Source: Gari tellinella (Eukaryota > Mollusca > Bivalvia > Cardiida > Psammobiidae). From it: a stretch of DNA of 64,000 nucleotides. Positions 45,894 to 59,200 of the stretch are shown here, in pieces. The notes under the pieces were generated by a model that saw only the letters and a program-made list of their open reading frames with translations, was not told the origin of the DNA and ran no database searches. The position numbers were made by a program, and so were the translations under genes. How positions within the stretch are numbered: position 1 is the first letter of the stretch; every line of letters begins with the position of its first letter. The DNA is taken from NCBI GenBank assembly GCA_922989275.2, contig OV277870.1, forward strand, positions 60,909,079 through 60,973,078, given 5' to 3'.

Positions 45894-46430
45894 AACCTGC
45901 AGTAGTTTTGCCCTATTAAGTTTGAGTAAAGGGACATATCCTCTAGTTTGTAAGCTGGAATTAATCTGGTAAATAGGGAGAGGTAAAATTCCTGTATTTC
46001 ATAACTTTTTTTATATATGATCACTAGGTATATAGTTCAAAATTTTCGTGCAGGTTAGGGACTGCGTTCAATATGTTTCCTTGGGTGGTCAGGGAACATT
46101 CAACCTATAAAACTCGTTCAAGCAGAAGCATGAGAAAGACATACATAAGAAATAAACTTCACTTGTATGACAATTCAGCAAGAGCCCTTATACTTAACAA
46201 TGTCAATTAAGGGAAACAACTCATGGTATACGATGCATTGGAAGAATTTCTACATGGGGTGTGACGTAAACAAAGCGTTATGACGACTGGTTGAAAGGAA
46301 CCATTGACTAAATTAACTGCCTGTTGGTTAGTCCATGGTTCTTTCAATAAGCGTCAAACTAAATGATATGGTCATCACTGTTTGAGGCATCTGATTAACC
46401 GAGAGCTGCCAGCCATCTGCTAAGTTAATT

Positions 46431-46658
46431 TGAGCCGTGTCATAACAAAACCAGCCGTTTTGTATTACACCGTTGTAATTTCAGGCTCTTTATATGAGTT
46501 TGGTCCACACAGCCAAATACCGTATATAATAAAGCTACAAAATGCTTTAGTTACATGTGGGTGTCAAACAGTGTATATTAAGGTCAGTCGCCGCGTCGGC
46601 TGGCTTGATCTACAATGTTTGAAATGCAATAAGGCAGTTTTTTCATGTCATGCCCCAT
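46431..46658 (+). mobile_element. F11 element
   Basis: TGAGCCGTGTCATAACAAAA ... TTTTTTCATGTCATGCCCCA; hairpin CAAACAGTGTATATTAAGGT / mirror reduced. Paralogue of 20386-20630. Confidence 0.65.
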
Positions 46659-46972
46659 ATACATACGAAACAAAAACAACTGGTGTTATTCTACGCTCGC
46701 GTCGTATTTTACATCATACGGGTTTATTATCTAATTACTGAATGATACATATTGTTGGAGAAGACACAAACAATAACCTGCTTCAAGATTGATTTCAGAA
46801 TTACTCAAAATAGGTTTATTTTGTTCCAAATGAAGGAACATTTACATTGTGTTTCAAGTAATTTTGTCCAGAAAAGACGCAGAGTAACTCTGGAGCAAAT
46901 GTGCTTGCAGAATTTAGCAAATGCAATCATAGCATGGTAACTCATCCGCTGCCAAATTAATCATGAGGTCTT

Positions 46973-47122
46973 TACCCTTCACCGTTTCATTGTCGAATGC
47001 TTCAATATACTTGTAATTGTCTGCAATATCGTTTTAAAGTTAAATTTAAGACACTATGACTGAAGAAATTACAAAAAGAGTGTCAAACGCGCTTTGTGGC
47101 GTCATTGAAACTGAACGGGTTA
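46973..47122 (-). mobile_element. F2 MITE lacking H1 core, supplying stop of paralogue A
   Basis: TTTACCCTTCACCGTTTCAT ... CTGAACGGGTTA. GAGTGTCAAAC passes directly to GCGCTTTGTGGCGTC where other F2 copies hold the hairpin. The terminal TAACCC reads as the exon-10 stop. Confidence 0.83.
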
Positions 47123-47290
47123 CGGACTTTCGTTAGATGGTCTCCGAGTTTCCTTTCTCCGTTTGTTGGTCTCATCCAATTGGTCAATGAGTATCATATT
47201 ATTGGTTTCCGGCAGAAGGCAGGCGCCCAGGATGGACAAAAACGAGAGTATAGCTACCGCAAAGTACAACAAACCTGGTACCAGCTCGCT
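47120..47290 (-). CDS. Paralogue A exon 10 (TM12, C-terminus, stop)
   Basis: 171 nt: SELVPGLLYFAVAIL, LGACLLPETNN and a basic tail ending RRPSNESP, then TAA at 47122-47120. Acceptor TTATAG/AGCGAG. The TAA is the outer end (TAACCCG) of an F2 element, so the element supplies this stop codon. Confidence 0.88.
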   Translation of the reverse strand, partial: SELVPGLLYFAVAILSFLSILGACLLPETNNMILIDQLDETNKRRKETRRPSNESP

Positions 47291-50200
47291 CTATAAATAG
47301 AAAATAAAAACTTAGTGGTGCAAGTAAATATTTTAAACAGATCAGTCTACAATCTTAACTAATCTACTGATGTCATTTGTCAATAATATCGACTAATGCT
47401 CGGGAAAAACTGCACTAATCCACTACAAAGAACCGTACACATTTAATGTACATGGCACCTTCACTGCCTTACCCCGGGTAGATATACAATGGTTATTGGA
47501 CATTCCTCTGACGTTAAGCGGCGTCTGATCAGGATATACCGGTAAACTGTGTGACATTCATATAATTGATGATTCATTCACAATGCCTAAAATTCTTCAA
47601 TTTAGAAATCCAAGCATTCAATATAGTATTTTTGCCAGCGGTCGGTATATAATGGCTGGGAATGTGTTAGTCTTATTCTGACGTCAATATTCTGACGTCA
47701 ATATGGTATTTAAAGGAATCAGAAAGTTTCGATTAATTTCCGCCTGGGTAATGCAAGGAAACAGCTTTATGTACTTGCTGGAAATGTTCAAAATACAGTG
47801 TTACCTCCCTACAACGGCCCTCCCAACAACGATTCATTCCTTACAACGACCCTTATCGCAATTCCCTAAACAGGACAATCATGTCTAACGCTTTTACTGC
47901 TGCAATAGTGTCTACTTAAAATTGTTGTCTTGTGTTTTTCTTAAAGTTACGTAAGGGACATTTTGACAGATTTTTTATGCCGAGTAACAAAGAGCTTAAA
48001 TCCAGATCAGACGCCGCGTAACGCGGCGTCTGATCTGGATTCAAGCTGTTTGTAAATGTCCTTCCTATAACGACTCCCTCCGAACAACGCACATAATGTG
48101 TGTCTCCCGTAGGGTGTTGTTGTAGAGAGGGAGCTCTGTATATACTTATACAAGTGTGCTCTAAACACACTGCAGGATTTATCCATACAGCAAATCATTT
48201 CATATGAAATACCAAACAGTGTAGAAACTGCTGGGACACAACGTAACGCGAAGCCTCATCAGGTTCTTTACTGTTTACTTATGTCTACAACTGTGGAAAA
48301 TAGCCATACATAGATTAACCTATTTGTGCCCACGATCCCATATATCGGACATAGGCAAACAGTGTAGACTCTGATCAGACGCCGCATAATGCGGCGTCTG
48401 ATCAGAGTGTACACTGTTTGCTGATAGGAATTTCAATATATAAAACAAAATGAAAATGTTGACCAGGCATCCTTTTGATAAAAAATTGACTAATCCAATA
48501 TAAAACATGGAAGAATCCACTGGGCGCAAATGGGTTAAGCAATCTCTACTGTATATTACTTACTAAGTAGACAAACTGTGGGGCGACAACAGCTCCAACC
48601 CTAGCTAATATACTCACAAAACCAAAACCAGTGTTTCTGCAAAGAAATCATATGGCATACACATCATATGTTTTTCAGAGTAGGGTAGAGGAAAACCACT
48701 AAGATAAACAAGAAACGGATGTTTTCTGCGATTTTTTGTACTTGGTAAAAGTTATGAAGAAAATTGCTATAGATTACACACAATGATAAGACTTTAATAG
48801 GCATGAAAATGGACAAAAACATGATAAATGCTAGAGTGTAGGTTACGTTATTCATCCCCGTATAAGCGATACGTTACGCTATCTAAATCCACTTAAATGT
48901 AGAAAGTTTTCATATTTTGAAATTGTGAACGACTTTCTTCAATATAAGTGGCAAAGAGTATGTAGCCTGATCTGGCACCAGATATGGCTCAAACCTTTTT
49001 GTAATGGATATTGAGATAATTAACAAAAACGCGCTTATTGGGAAAGAATAGCGTATTCTTTACTGATTTCGCTTTAACCCTTTCACTCCCAATGACGCTT
49101 GAAAGCGCGTTTGCAAACAGTTTGGATCCTGATCAGACGCCGCGTAACGCGGCGTCTGATCAGGATTCAAACTGTTTGACACTCGTATCGATATGTTTTA
49201 AGTCATACTACATTGAAACTTACTTGAAACGATCTTGCAAACAACAAAATTGAAGCAGACGACAATGAAACGGTGAAGGGGTAAAACATATCCCGAATAA
49301 TTTGATCATGGAAGGGTTAATAGTGTAATGAGTAACCATACGATAGCGTTTAGGGGCAAGATGTATGAGCACTGTGTTATGAGAGTCTTATTGCATTGCA
49401 AACAGTGTAGAAATATACAAAATATATTATAAACCCCTTCACTGCCATGACGTCATCAGTTTTAAACAATTTTCGACAATAATAAGGGGTATTATAAATT
49501 GAATACCAAAGGTTTTATGTGATAAATACTGTTATTACCAAATGCTCTATATAACTTGTAATTCGTTATTTTTGACTGTTTTGCCGTGTTGTTCTGACAT
49601 TGCCTAATCCGGGCGAAATTGTTTTAACTATTGCCCTCTAGGACAAACTGTTTACCCTGCGCGAAAAAGATGCGTAGAAGTGTCAAAATCAGTGTCATTG
49701 AGAAGTGTTCCGGTTCAATTCTTTCATTTGTATTGTGGCTTATATTAGTTCTTTTTGAAAATTTAGTTATATAGAGTATTAGGTAATAAAACGGTTATTT
49801 CATGTGTGTTAGGGGAACAGTCAAAACGTTTGTCCCTCGTTATCAGGAAATACATTTCGAACTGTTGCCCTCGGCCTGTCGGCCTCGGGCAGCAGTTCGA
49901 ACGTCTTCCCTGATACCTCGGAACAATAGTTTTGACTGTTCCCCAAACACACATTAAATAACTGTATATTATTCATAGGGTGTTATCGAGTATTGCTTAC
50001 GCGACTTGCACCTAAGCATTAAGCAGGCTGAAAATAAAGAAGAATGTTCCTTAAAGACATTTCCTGACCTACTCTCGGTGATATCACCTACCCAGACAGT
50101 TCCCATGTAATACGCATGGGTCTTGTGCACATACCGCTAGCACAGAACCACTGAAGCGTCTCATGTGAGGCCCGACTTTTATATTTGATAACTTGGTTAG

Positions 50201-53200
50201 AAGAAACCATTGAAAAATCTCTAGAGTATGAGTATAGTTGGACCTCACCAGGTAAACTTAGATTGGTAAAGATTATGCTGCATGTTTTACAGTCACTTTC
50301 ACGGTTATGGAGAACAATGGGGGTCCATCAAAGGATTGAGGAAATGTTTAAGGCGCATTTCATTTACCTTTAACCTACTTAAGCTACCATCTGCTAGGAC
50401 ATAATACTTCGAACTCGCGTTAGTTCGAACATACCCATATTTCAAAGTTATACGTGGCTAAGCCACGTTTAACTTTGAAATACGAATATGTTCGATTTCA
50501 GCGAGATCGAATTACCGAAATTCAACTTATGAAATCCGATCGATTTAAGCGAGTTCAAAGTATCGAGTTTAGGCTGTATTTTTTATGTTTGTTGTTGTTT
50601 CTGCTAAGGTTTAACGTCCCGCCTAGGGGCTAAGTGTACGTCATGCCGTTTACACCCGAAGTTATCAACGGTCAGCATTCAGACCTATCAAGGTATGGAC
50701 GATACTTTTTCTTATGATGTTTATTCATGACTGTTTAAAGTGAAGAAGTAAATTAAAAGTGTAAAAGGCGTACCTGTTGAGTGATTTGTCAAGCGAAAGA
50801 AAACAGTCACAGGCTGTTTACTGTTAGATAAAAATGACTTTTCAGTAAAACCTCTCTGTAACGACCAATAAATTGTGTTAACGATTAGGTGTTTACGGCA
50901 GGTAAATACATGTACATAAAGCAATTGACTATTAAGCAGAAAGCTCAATTTTACTGTCACCTTGCTTATCTCATTATCCCCTGAAACGTTCAATGGACAA
51001 TTCCAATTTACAATAAAGGCTGGTCAATTTAAGACTATTTGGGGTTGTTTTCTATAATATATTGCAAAATGACAAACAGTGAAATCCCTGATTAGAGGGC
51101 TGCTGCAGGGGCCCTCTAATCAGGGACTTCACTGTTTGCATTAGACATGTGTACTCTTCACAGGTACACTTTTGGTAAAGGTCGCATATATGCGTCACTA
51201 GGGCTCAATGAGTTAATCTGTCATCTGTATTTCATACAATCAATTCGCCTTCCTTTTAGTGGTCGTAATAGAAAGGTTTTACTACGCTCGTGTATAGGAA
51301 AATGGCACCTACCTGACTACAGTGGGATATAGTTCCAAGGTAATTGTCTGGGCTGGTCCCCAAGTAGCGTCACTTCCCATACTAGCGGCTAGCGCGCAGT
51401 AATTGGTTAGACTGTCTCTCATTGGCGTGTCTAATAAAAGTTCAAAGTTCATATTAATCTAATGCAGTGCCGAAGCTCGAGTATACTGTCATTTGCAACA
51501 GTTTGGATCCTGATCAGACGCCGAGTAACTTGACGTCTGATCAGGATCCAATCTGTTTGAAACCGTGCCTATTGTTTTGTTACATTCAAAGTATCTTAGG
51601 TTAGATTGAAAACATGTTTAAGTACATTTAAATCAATCGATATGTTGGCAGTGAATGGGTTAACTTCTTCCTCCCTGAAACCTAAAATTGACATTTTCAA
51701 CTTACAATTTAGTCTAGTCTAATTTGTTTATATGGGGCAAGGGTACAATTCACGTGTACGCTGTTTACAAAAGCGCCAGTATGCGTGGCTAGTGTTCAAG
51801 GGGTTCGACAATGTATTAAAACAGTAGGTCATGCGTCATCGGTAAGCCCTTGTTTTACAATGTTTTTAGTAAGAACTTTTGACTTTTAATAGCTTAATCT
51901 AGAATTATCAGCAGAGGTGCGAAATTAAGCAATCCAAAAGTATCCACACACCAGGAATGATAATTCTACACAATATAGTAAATAGATATGCTCCGGACAA
52001 TATTTTAGAATAATCAAAGTGAATGGTAAGGCTCATATCAAGGTCAAAGTGACACGGAGCATCCCCACACAAGGTTTGGTAATCCGAGATGATATACATG
52101 TACATGTAGTATAGGATATATGCTCAGAACTTTGGCATCTGATCAGGGTCCAAACTATTTTATAATAAACCGTAATTCACCCTTTCACCTTCAATGACGT
52201 CATCAAGCACATTTGTAAACAATTTTGATCCTGATCAGAACCCGCGTCACGCGGCGTCTGGTCAGGATCAAAACTCTTTGCCACTTGTTTTGAAATTACG
52301 TCAGTTATACTGTCTTAAATCTAACTTTGAAATGGTATTGCAGACAACACTATTGAAGCAGACAACAATATGGCGGTGAAGGGGTAATTTTCTCACGTTA
52401 GATTTGATCATGAAATGGTTAACCACTGTACTCTGAGCAAGGCAGTGAATGGGTTAAGCCAGGAAACCTATTAAATATGAAATGTTGTGAATACTAACCG
52501 ATGTGTTGTATAATACCAACTGCTAGTCCGCCCAACATACACACAAGACATGCCACACCGGCCGCCAGTTTACGACCACACCTGCCATACAAAAGTAGCC
52601 ATGTATTTTGTATCAGTAATTTGTTATTAAATTTCCAACGGAATAGGCGTTAATTTCACAACAGTTTTATTTCTTTGTCTGACAAAAGAGAAATGGAGAA
52701 GGTTACGATAAGCTCTATAAGTAAACGTTCGATTAATCTCATACATTATCTGCATGTATGTTCCATGTTGTTTCGTAATTATTATCAAACTTGAGAAAAC
52801 TGACGCCTAAATAAGGCAAAATGTTGGGCCGAAAAAGGGTACATATCGGACACTATTTTTGTAATTATTATTATAGAAACTACTAGAATTTTATCAAATT
52901 TTTGACAGGTGACATTAATTAAATGTTGACAGAAGTATGGTTTAACCCTTTCCTCCCTGAAACCTAAAATGGACAGTTCTAGTTTTCGATGTAGTCTAGT
53001 CCATTTTTGACTTTTTTGGGGTTGTTTTTTACAATGTATGTCAAAATGACAAATAGTGTATACTCTGGTCAGTGTCTACACTGTTTGCATATGACATGCG
53101 TACTCCCCAAATGACTCTTATATGTGTGACTAGGGTTCAAAGAGTAAAATGTGTTTTATCAAAAACTGGTCTTATTTGAACGTTGAGAATCTACCAAAGT

Positions 53201-56200
53201 TTGATATTTTGATAATATTTTCGAAAAGAAAGAACTCCAAAAATGACTTTGAGGATGATTGCAGAGGACAAAGTTTCCAAACGACATTTTACACAACGTG
53301 TAGGAGGATGCACATGGTATAGTATAATGACATCATTTCCTGTTTAGATAATGACGTCATTTCCTGTGTAGCAAGACTACCTGCCTATTCATGAGGAAGA
53401 TAGCTATCATCTTTGATGGTATGGCTGCAATGCTAAACAGAAACATGTTCAGATATATGTCTCCAGAAAGGTTTTGTACGCCGAAGTTGATGCCATAAGA
53501 TACAAATCCAATGGTGCACCTGCAAGATAATACGTAATATATTTAGGCTTTGCCTATGGACGGAAAAAAGCAAAATTGTAGGAGAAAAAAATAAAAACGG
53601 AATATCACCAGTGTGTGATCAGCGGTCTTGTATCAGTTGGTTGTGTAATCCAGATCACACTCGAGGCTACGCCTCTCGTGTGATCTGGATTACACAACCA
53701 ACTCAAACTTTTATTATATACCTAAATTGTTTGGGTCAAGATCTATATGTTGTTAAACCATAAAATCAAATAGATGTATATGCACCCGTGTATGTTAAAA
53801 CTCCTCCGTATATGCAATCTGAAACTATTTTTGGAAGTCATGTGACCACCAATAATTACGTCATTATTTATATTGATGACGTATTGATTTGATCTTGATA
53901 TAATCCGTTATTTTTATCCTTAATTTATTACCAGTTTCAGCTTTATTAGCATATCGGCAACAAATTTGCCTTTGGCTAATTACATACAGATAAAGAACAT
54001 GGCATATTACAATAAATATGTATACACAAACACATATATCAAATACAAACACTTCATCCAACAAGATAGATTTTCCATCAGAATTACGAAACAGTTAAAG
54101 ACTCTAGGGTTGTTTGGCGTAAACTATTTGCTTTTTTGATATAAATTGAAAGCTTATCGGTTCGATTAAGAAATAGCGTTTTGCAAACAACGTTCATTTA
54201 AGAATTGAGCTGCTTTAAGCTTTATCCTTTGGAGGAAAACATTACAAGTAAGTGTTGTGGGTTATTGATGCTTAAAATGGAAATGTTTTGTTCAAAGTTT
54301 ATCAACGCCTGGTTTCAACGTTTTTTAAAATAGCATCGAAACCTTGAATTCCGGAACGTCACGCACAACGCTTCTTTATATAAATAGATCGTGTTTAAAA
54401 GCCGTGACGTCATCATCTGATTCCATGATGTCAGTCCCCATGTTTCATTGTCGCTTAGTTATGAGGAAGTTATTCACGAGCAAATCAAACGCTTTTTTAA
54501 GTCTGTCAGGGATTGAATTGAATCGGAATACCTTTGTTTTGTCCCTGTATTACTTAAGAACGTATAAATTACAGTTAAACCTCTTTATCAATACCACTTA
54601 ATAGTGTTTAATTATGGTTTTTAAGACAGGTGACTGCTTAAAGCTGTCTCCTGTCGTTAATACCATAAAGAAGTCTTATTTCCATTGGTCGTACAGTGAA
54701 GAAAACATTATTCTTTCCCGTTTAAATGCAAACGAAACGCAAACGCAATACACTAAAATGTAGAAAATAACAACTCTTTGGCTATTCTGACTGTTGATTT
54801 TAAGCTGAGTGGCAAACAGTTTGAAGCCTGATCAGACGCCGGAGTCTGATCTGGTTCCAAACTGTTTCTACTGGAAATAATAGTTTTAGCGTAAACGCGT
54901 TTATTGGGAAAGAATAACGTTTTCTCCACTGTAATATAGAGGTTTTACTGTATATGCAGAACGACTATAATACAAATGGTCGCGATAGTTCCCCAATATT
55001 TATAGCCGTGTTTTCTTACTGTCTCGCTTTTACAATGAACAGATTGAATATCTTTGAAATGTCAATTAAAAGAAGGAAGCCAGCTAGAGCAGATATCAGC
55101 AAGAAATGATTTTGATTGAACCGTTCGTTTACTGAATATTCATATATGAAATGAACATGAACATCTATTATTTATGCTTTTCGGTGGATTACTAGGAAAT
55201 AGCAGTGGATTATCACTTGATAATGTCACTGTTTAAAGCAGTGGGATTATCGTCGCGCGTGCTTCTTTTATGAATTTCCCCGTAGGGCTCCCCAATAATC
55301 GTAGTCAATCGTGTTCTATCGTTTCATTCCGGTAGCCCGATTTGTCGCGAACCACTCAACGGAAGAACACGAATCCAAGATCGGAAGTAACGACGTAATT
55401 CTGATGACGTCAAATCAATAAATCAGTGACGCCATTGTACGATTCGATATAAACTTGGGGCTCAACACGGGGTAAACCATGTACTTTCGCTTTCAATTGT
55501 CGAACAATTTCGTTTAAAAAGTGGCTTAAAAAGCATAAATAAATAGAATAACTGTAGTTTTAAAACAGTTATCCTCTATTTATCTAAACCATTACAGTGG
55601 CTCGGAAATGAGAGCCATGTCGGCATTGGGGATATTAAATATCCACAGAGAGATAGACTTCACAATTGATGAGAATATCAATACGTTTCCATTATTCAAA
55701 TCTAGGAATTTGGAATTCATTTAATGAATTACAAATTCCTAGCTTTGACTGATGATTTAAATGTTCAATCGTAGACCTGTAAAAACCTGAGACTACACAA
55801 AAAAACTCTTGAAAAGTAAAGGTATTTTTTTGAGGACGTTTCGACCTTTTCAATCTCAGCTATCCTAGTGATTCTGGGGGCCTTCGCCCCCTCCCCATCC
55901 TCTGATCAAAAGGCAATCGCCCCTTCGAACCCCATACGGGCGTACAACTCGAATCAAGCAACCTACGCCCCTGAAACTAGATCTACAAATGTGTCGAAAT
56001 ATTGACAATCGAACTAAATAGATCTAGTAATATTTGTTAACATTATCAAGGTATTGGATTTATTTTCTATATGTTATTGCATTACGTGTGTTGTAAAACA
56101 AAACTCACCAGATAATTAATAACGGCAATGTTATCTTCAAAAGTGCAAGCCTTCTGAACAGGACTAGAACCGAATACTTCTTTGTCTTATGTCCGGCAGT

Positions 56201-59200
56201 TTCTCTAGACAACATCTTGCGCATTCCATGGAAATCAGGGACTGGGTGTTTGTTCCATTTTGAGATTCGAACCACAAGTGATTCGGCCTGGTCGTACTTG
56301 GTCTGTGTCATATACCATCTGAAACTCTCGGGCACATAGCTTTATGAAAGAAACAACATTAATATCATAACTGCCATTGCTGAAATAACGTAAGCTAGAA
56401 AAGTACCGTCCGTTTCGATGTTTGTCTTCACTGTTTGATAACGATAAGCATTAACGGGTTAATCATAGAATATATAGGGTATAAATCTATGTTGTTCATG
56501 CATTTCGATACGTTTATACAGCGGATATAGATCTATATACTTACTTTTCAATTGTATCAGTGTTTTGTCAATATAATACTGTACAACAAACACTAAATAT
56601 GTTGTGGATATGATTTTCAAATTTGTTTTAATATGTTTGTCTAATTTGGGATCAAAACAATAACTTCTCGTATTGAAGTCTGATACAGTTTATGCTTGTA
56701 TTTGAGAATTATATTATGTGTAAGTTTTCCCCACGACATAGCCACAGAGGGTTCGTTTTCTTGGTAACGTTTTGTTTTCGGTTTGTTTTGGGTACGTTGC
56801 GATCAAGATGTCGTAACGTTGTAATTTCGGTGCGTTTTGAATCGGTACGTTTTCACTTCAGTATGGTTTAACTATTCTCCAAATGATCTGCTGTATTGAA
56901 AAAACAATAAAGTGTTTTAATATTGCCAAATTTTAAATACATGTAGTACAGAGTTCCCTCTCTACAACGACATCCAATGGGATACATATATTGTGAATGT
57001 TGTTCGACGGGAGTCGTTATAGGAAGGGAAAATTAAGACTTGGCTTACATTTGCAAACAGCTTGAATCCATATCAGACGCCGCCTAACGCCATTATATAT
57101 TTTCTATCAATATGTCCACTAATACGTAACTTTGAGAAAAAACACAGCAGACGAAATTGCAGCAGTAAAATCTTTAGACATAATTGTCCTGTTTAGGTAA
57201 CTACGGCAAGGGTCATTGTAAAGAGGGAGTCGTTGTTAGGAGGGTCGTTGTATGGAGGGGACACTTTATAATGAAATATTTCAGCAAGTACTTGGTGTGA
57301 AACGGGTTAATACTTACAACCAAGCTGTTAGAGTGACAAATGACATGATCGCCATACACAATGTCAGCTGTTTCCAGTCTCTCAACCACCATGCAAAGAG
57401 TGACAACAAGGCCGACTGAATAGCCCAAGTGGGGATACCCGTTATAACAGGTCTCCACTTCGACAGGGAATACTCGGTGAGTATTGTGTAGCAAATCGCA
57501 AGGTAAAACGCACAGCCAACGCCTGAAAACAGCAACCAAATGCATGTACATGTATGACTTCTAAATACATAAGTATCAAGTAACCAACTTAAGCCTAGTG
57601 TCTACTACAGTGGACCTTGGCAAACTGTGTAGACCCTGATGACACGCCGCGTCACGTCGAGTCACACTGTGTCTCATCAGAGTCTGTACTGTTTGCTATA
57701 TCATATGATCACCCTTGTATGTATACAATGAAATCGTCCGGCAGGGATACAGGGAGAGTTTATTGCAATATCCAGGCATAAATTGGTTAAGAAGATATTA
57801 TCAAAACGTTTGGTTGCTTCCCTTGTTTATAGAACATTGTATCTAAAATATTTACTGTTTATTTGTATTTAATTTATCCATTAACCCTTTACCCCATAGC
57901 CCGTTTCTAGTTTTGAAAATAGGTGCCTACTTAAAGCAGGTTGGAAGTAAAGCAGAATGCGCCCTAAGGCGCATTCTGCTTTACTTTCAGCCTGCTTTAA
58001 GCTATTAACTGCTAGAATAAGGAAAGTATTTATAATGACACATATTCATTACGGTATAATTTGGAACTATTTTCTTCAGCGGATGAATAAAATGAATGTG
58101 CTAAAAGTCGCTTCTATAAGGGAAAGGGTTAACGTATAAATACACCCCTTTACGGCTTAAATTCATTCCTTCACTAAAGAAATAAGTTCCAGTTATTACA
58201 GTCATGAATATAGTTTCTAAATTCTAGAATATGATAGTTGAAAACTGGCTGACATAAACAGATTGCGCCAAAAAAGCACAGTCTGTTTTACTTTCAGTCT
58301 GCTTTAAGTGGCCACTTGTCTAAGAGATTAGACACAGGATATGCGGTGAAAGGTTAAACAAACACAACAATTGGGTTTAAACTGATTCTTTCACAATATG
58401 TCCAAGCAATATATTTCTTAAATGAAATACTGTAAAGTAACACTTAGCAGAATAAAAGTATGCTCGACTACTTAAAACCCAAATAGACGCAAAACTGCCT
58501 TGTATCGAGTACAATGGTTATTTGCACAACATTTTGGATCTTGATGAGATCAGGATCCAAACTTATGACGCTCATGACTATATCACTTTTGTCAACTACC
58601 TAAAAAGTAAGTTTAAGAAATACAATCATGCAAATGAACGCTTGTTTTAAGCATATGACGTTATGTAAGTGAAGTAGTTAAAAGAATGCTGATTACACAG
58701 CAAAGATAAGCAGAACGGTCGAATATAGAGTTTTGTGTATGGAAGTCTGTCTGTACGTCTGTCTTTGTCAGCATCAAGTTGCCACTTCTTTCAAAACTGA
58801 TAATCAATGATATTTTTTAAAACGCTAAACAAATATTGATTTATATAATTAAGAATATTTGAAAGAAATTAGTGTGTCAAGTTTTGAGTAACTTTTACAA
58901 TGGTCATAAAATTAGATGTAACAAACCTTCTACAAAAATGGTTTAAATATCAATAGTTCTATAGACTTTAAGCTTACAAACTATTTTCTCTTGAATTATC
59001 TGCATTACTATTGTAAAACCACGATTACCTTTACCCTTTCGGCGCCTAGTTGCAAAAGGTCGACTTTTCAAACAGTTTCGATCCAGTTCAGAAGCCGCGT
59101 AACGCGGCGTTTGATCCGGATCCAGACTGTTTGACACTCTTATCTATATTTCTTAGGTCATACAACCTTATATATACCTTTGAAACGTTCTTGCAAACAA

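Larger units (their letters stand above)
33107..47119. other. Intergenic region between paralogues B and A
   Basis: No gene recognised. Contains F1-F6, F9 and F11 elements, the 33.9-37.9 kb inverted/direct repeat complex and an F1 cluster at 40.2-43.2 kb. Repeat-poor parts are 39.24-40.27, 40.88-41.71 and 45.40-46.43 kb. Confidence 0.6.

Noticed and set aside
45719..46024. 101-codon minus-strand frame rich in Leu, Phe and Ser
   Set aside because: It is the complement of a GA-rich simple tract.
53381..53384. GT donor 4 nt downstream for exon 6 of paralogue A
   Set aside because: It would shift the reading frame into exon 7; the GC donor at 53384-53383 keeps the 135-nt length seen in copies B and C.
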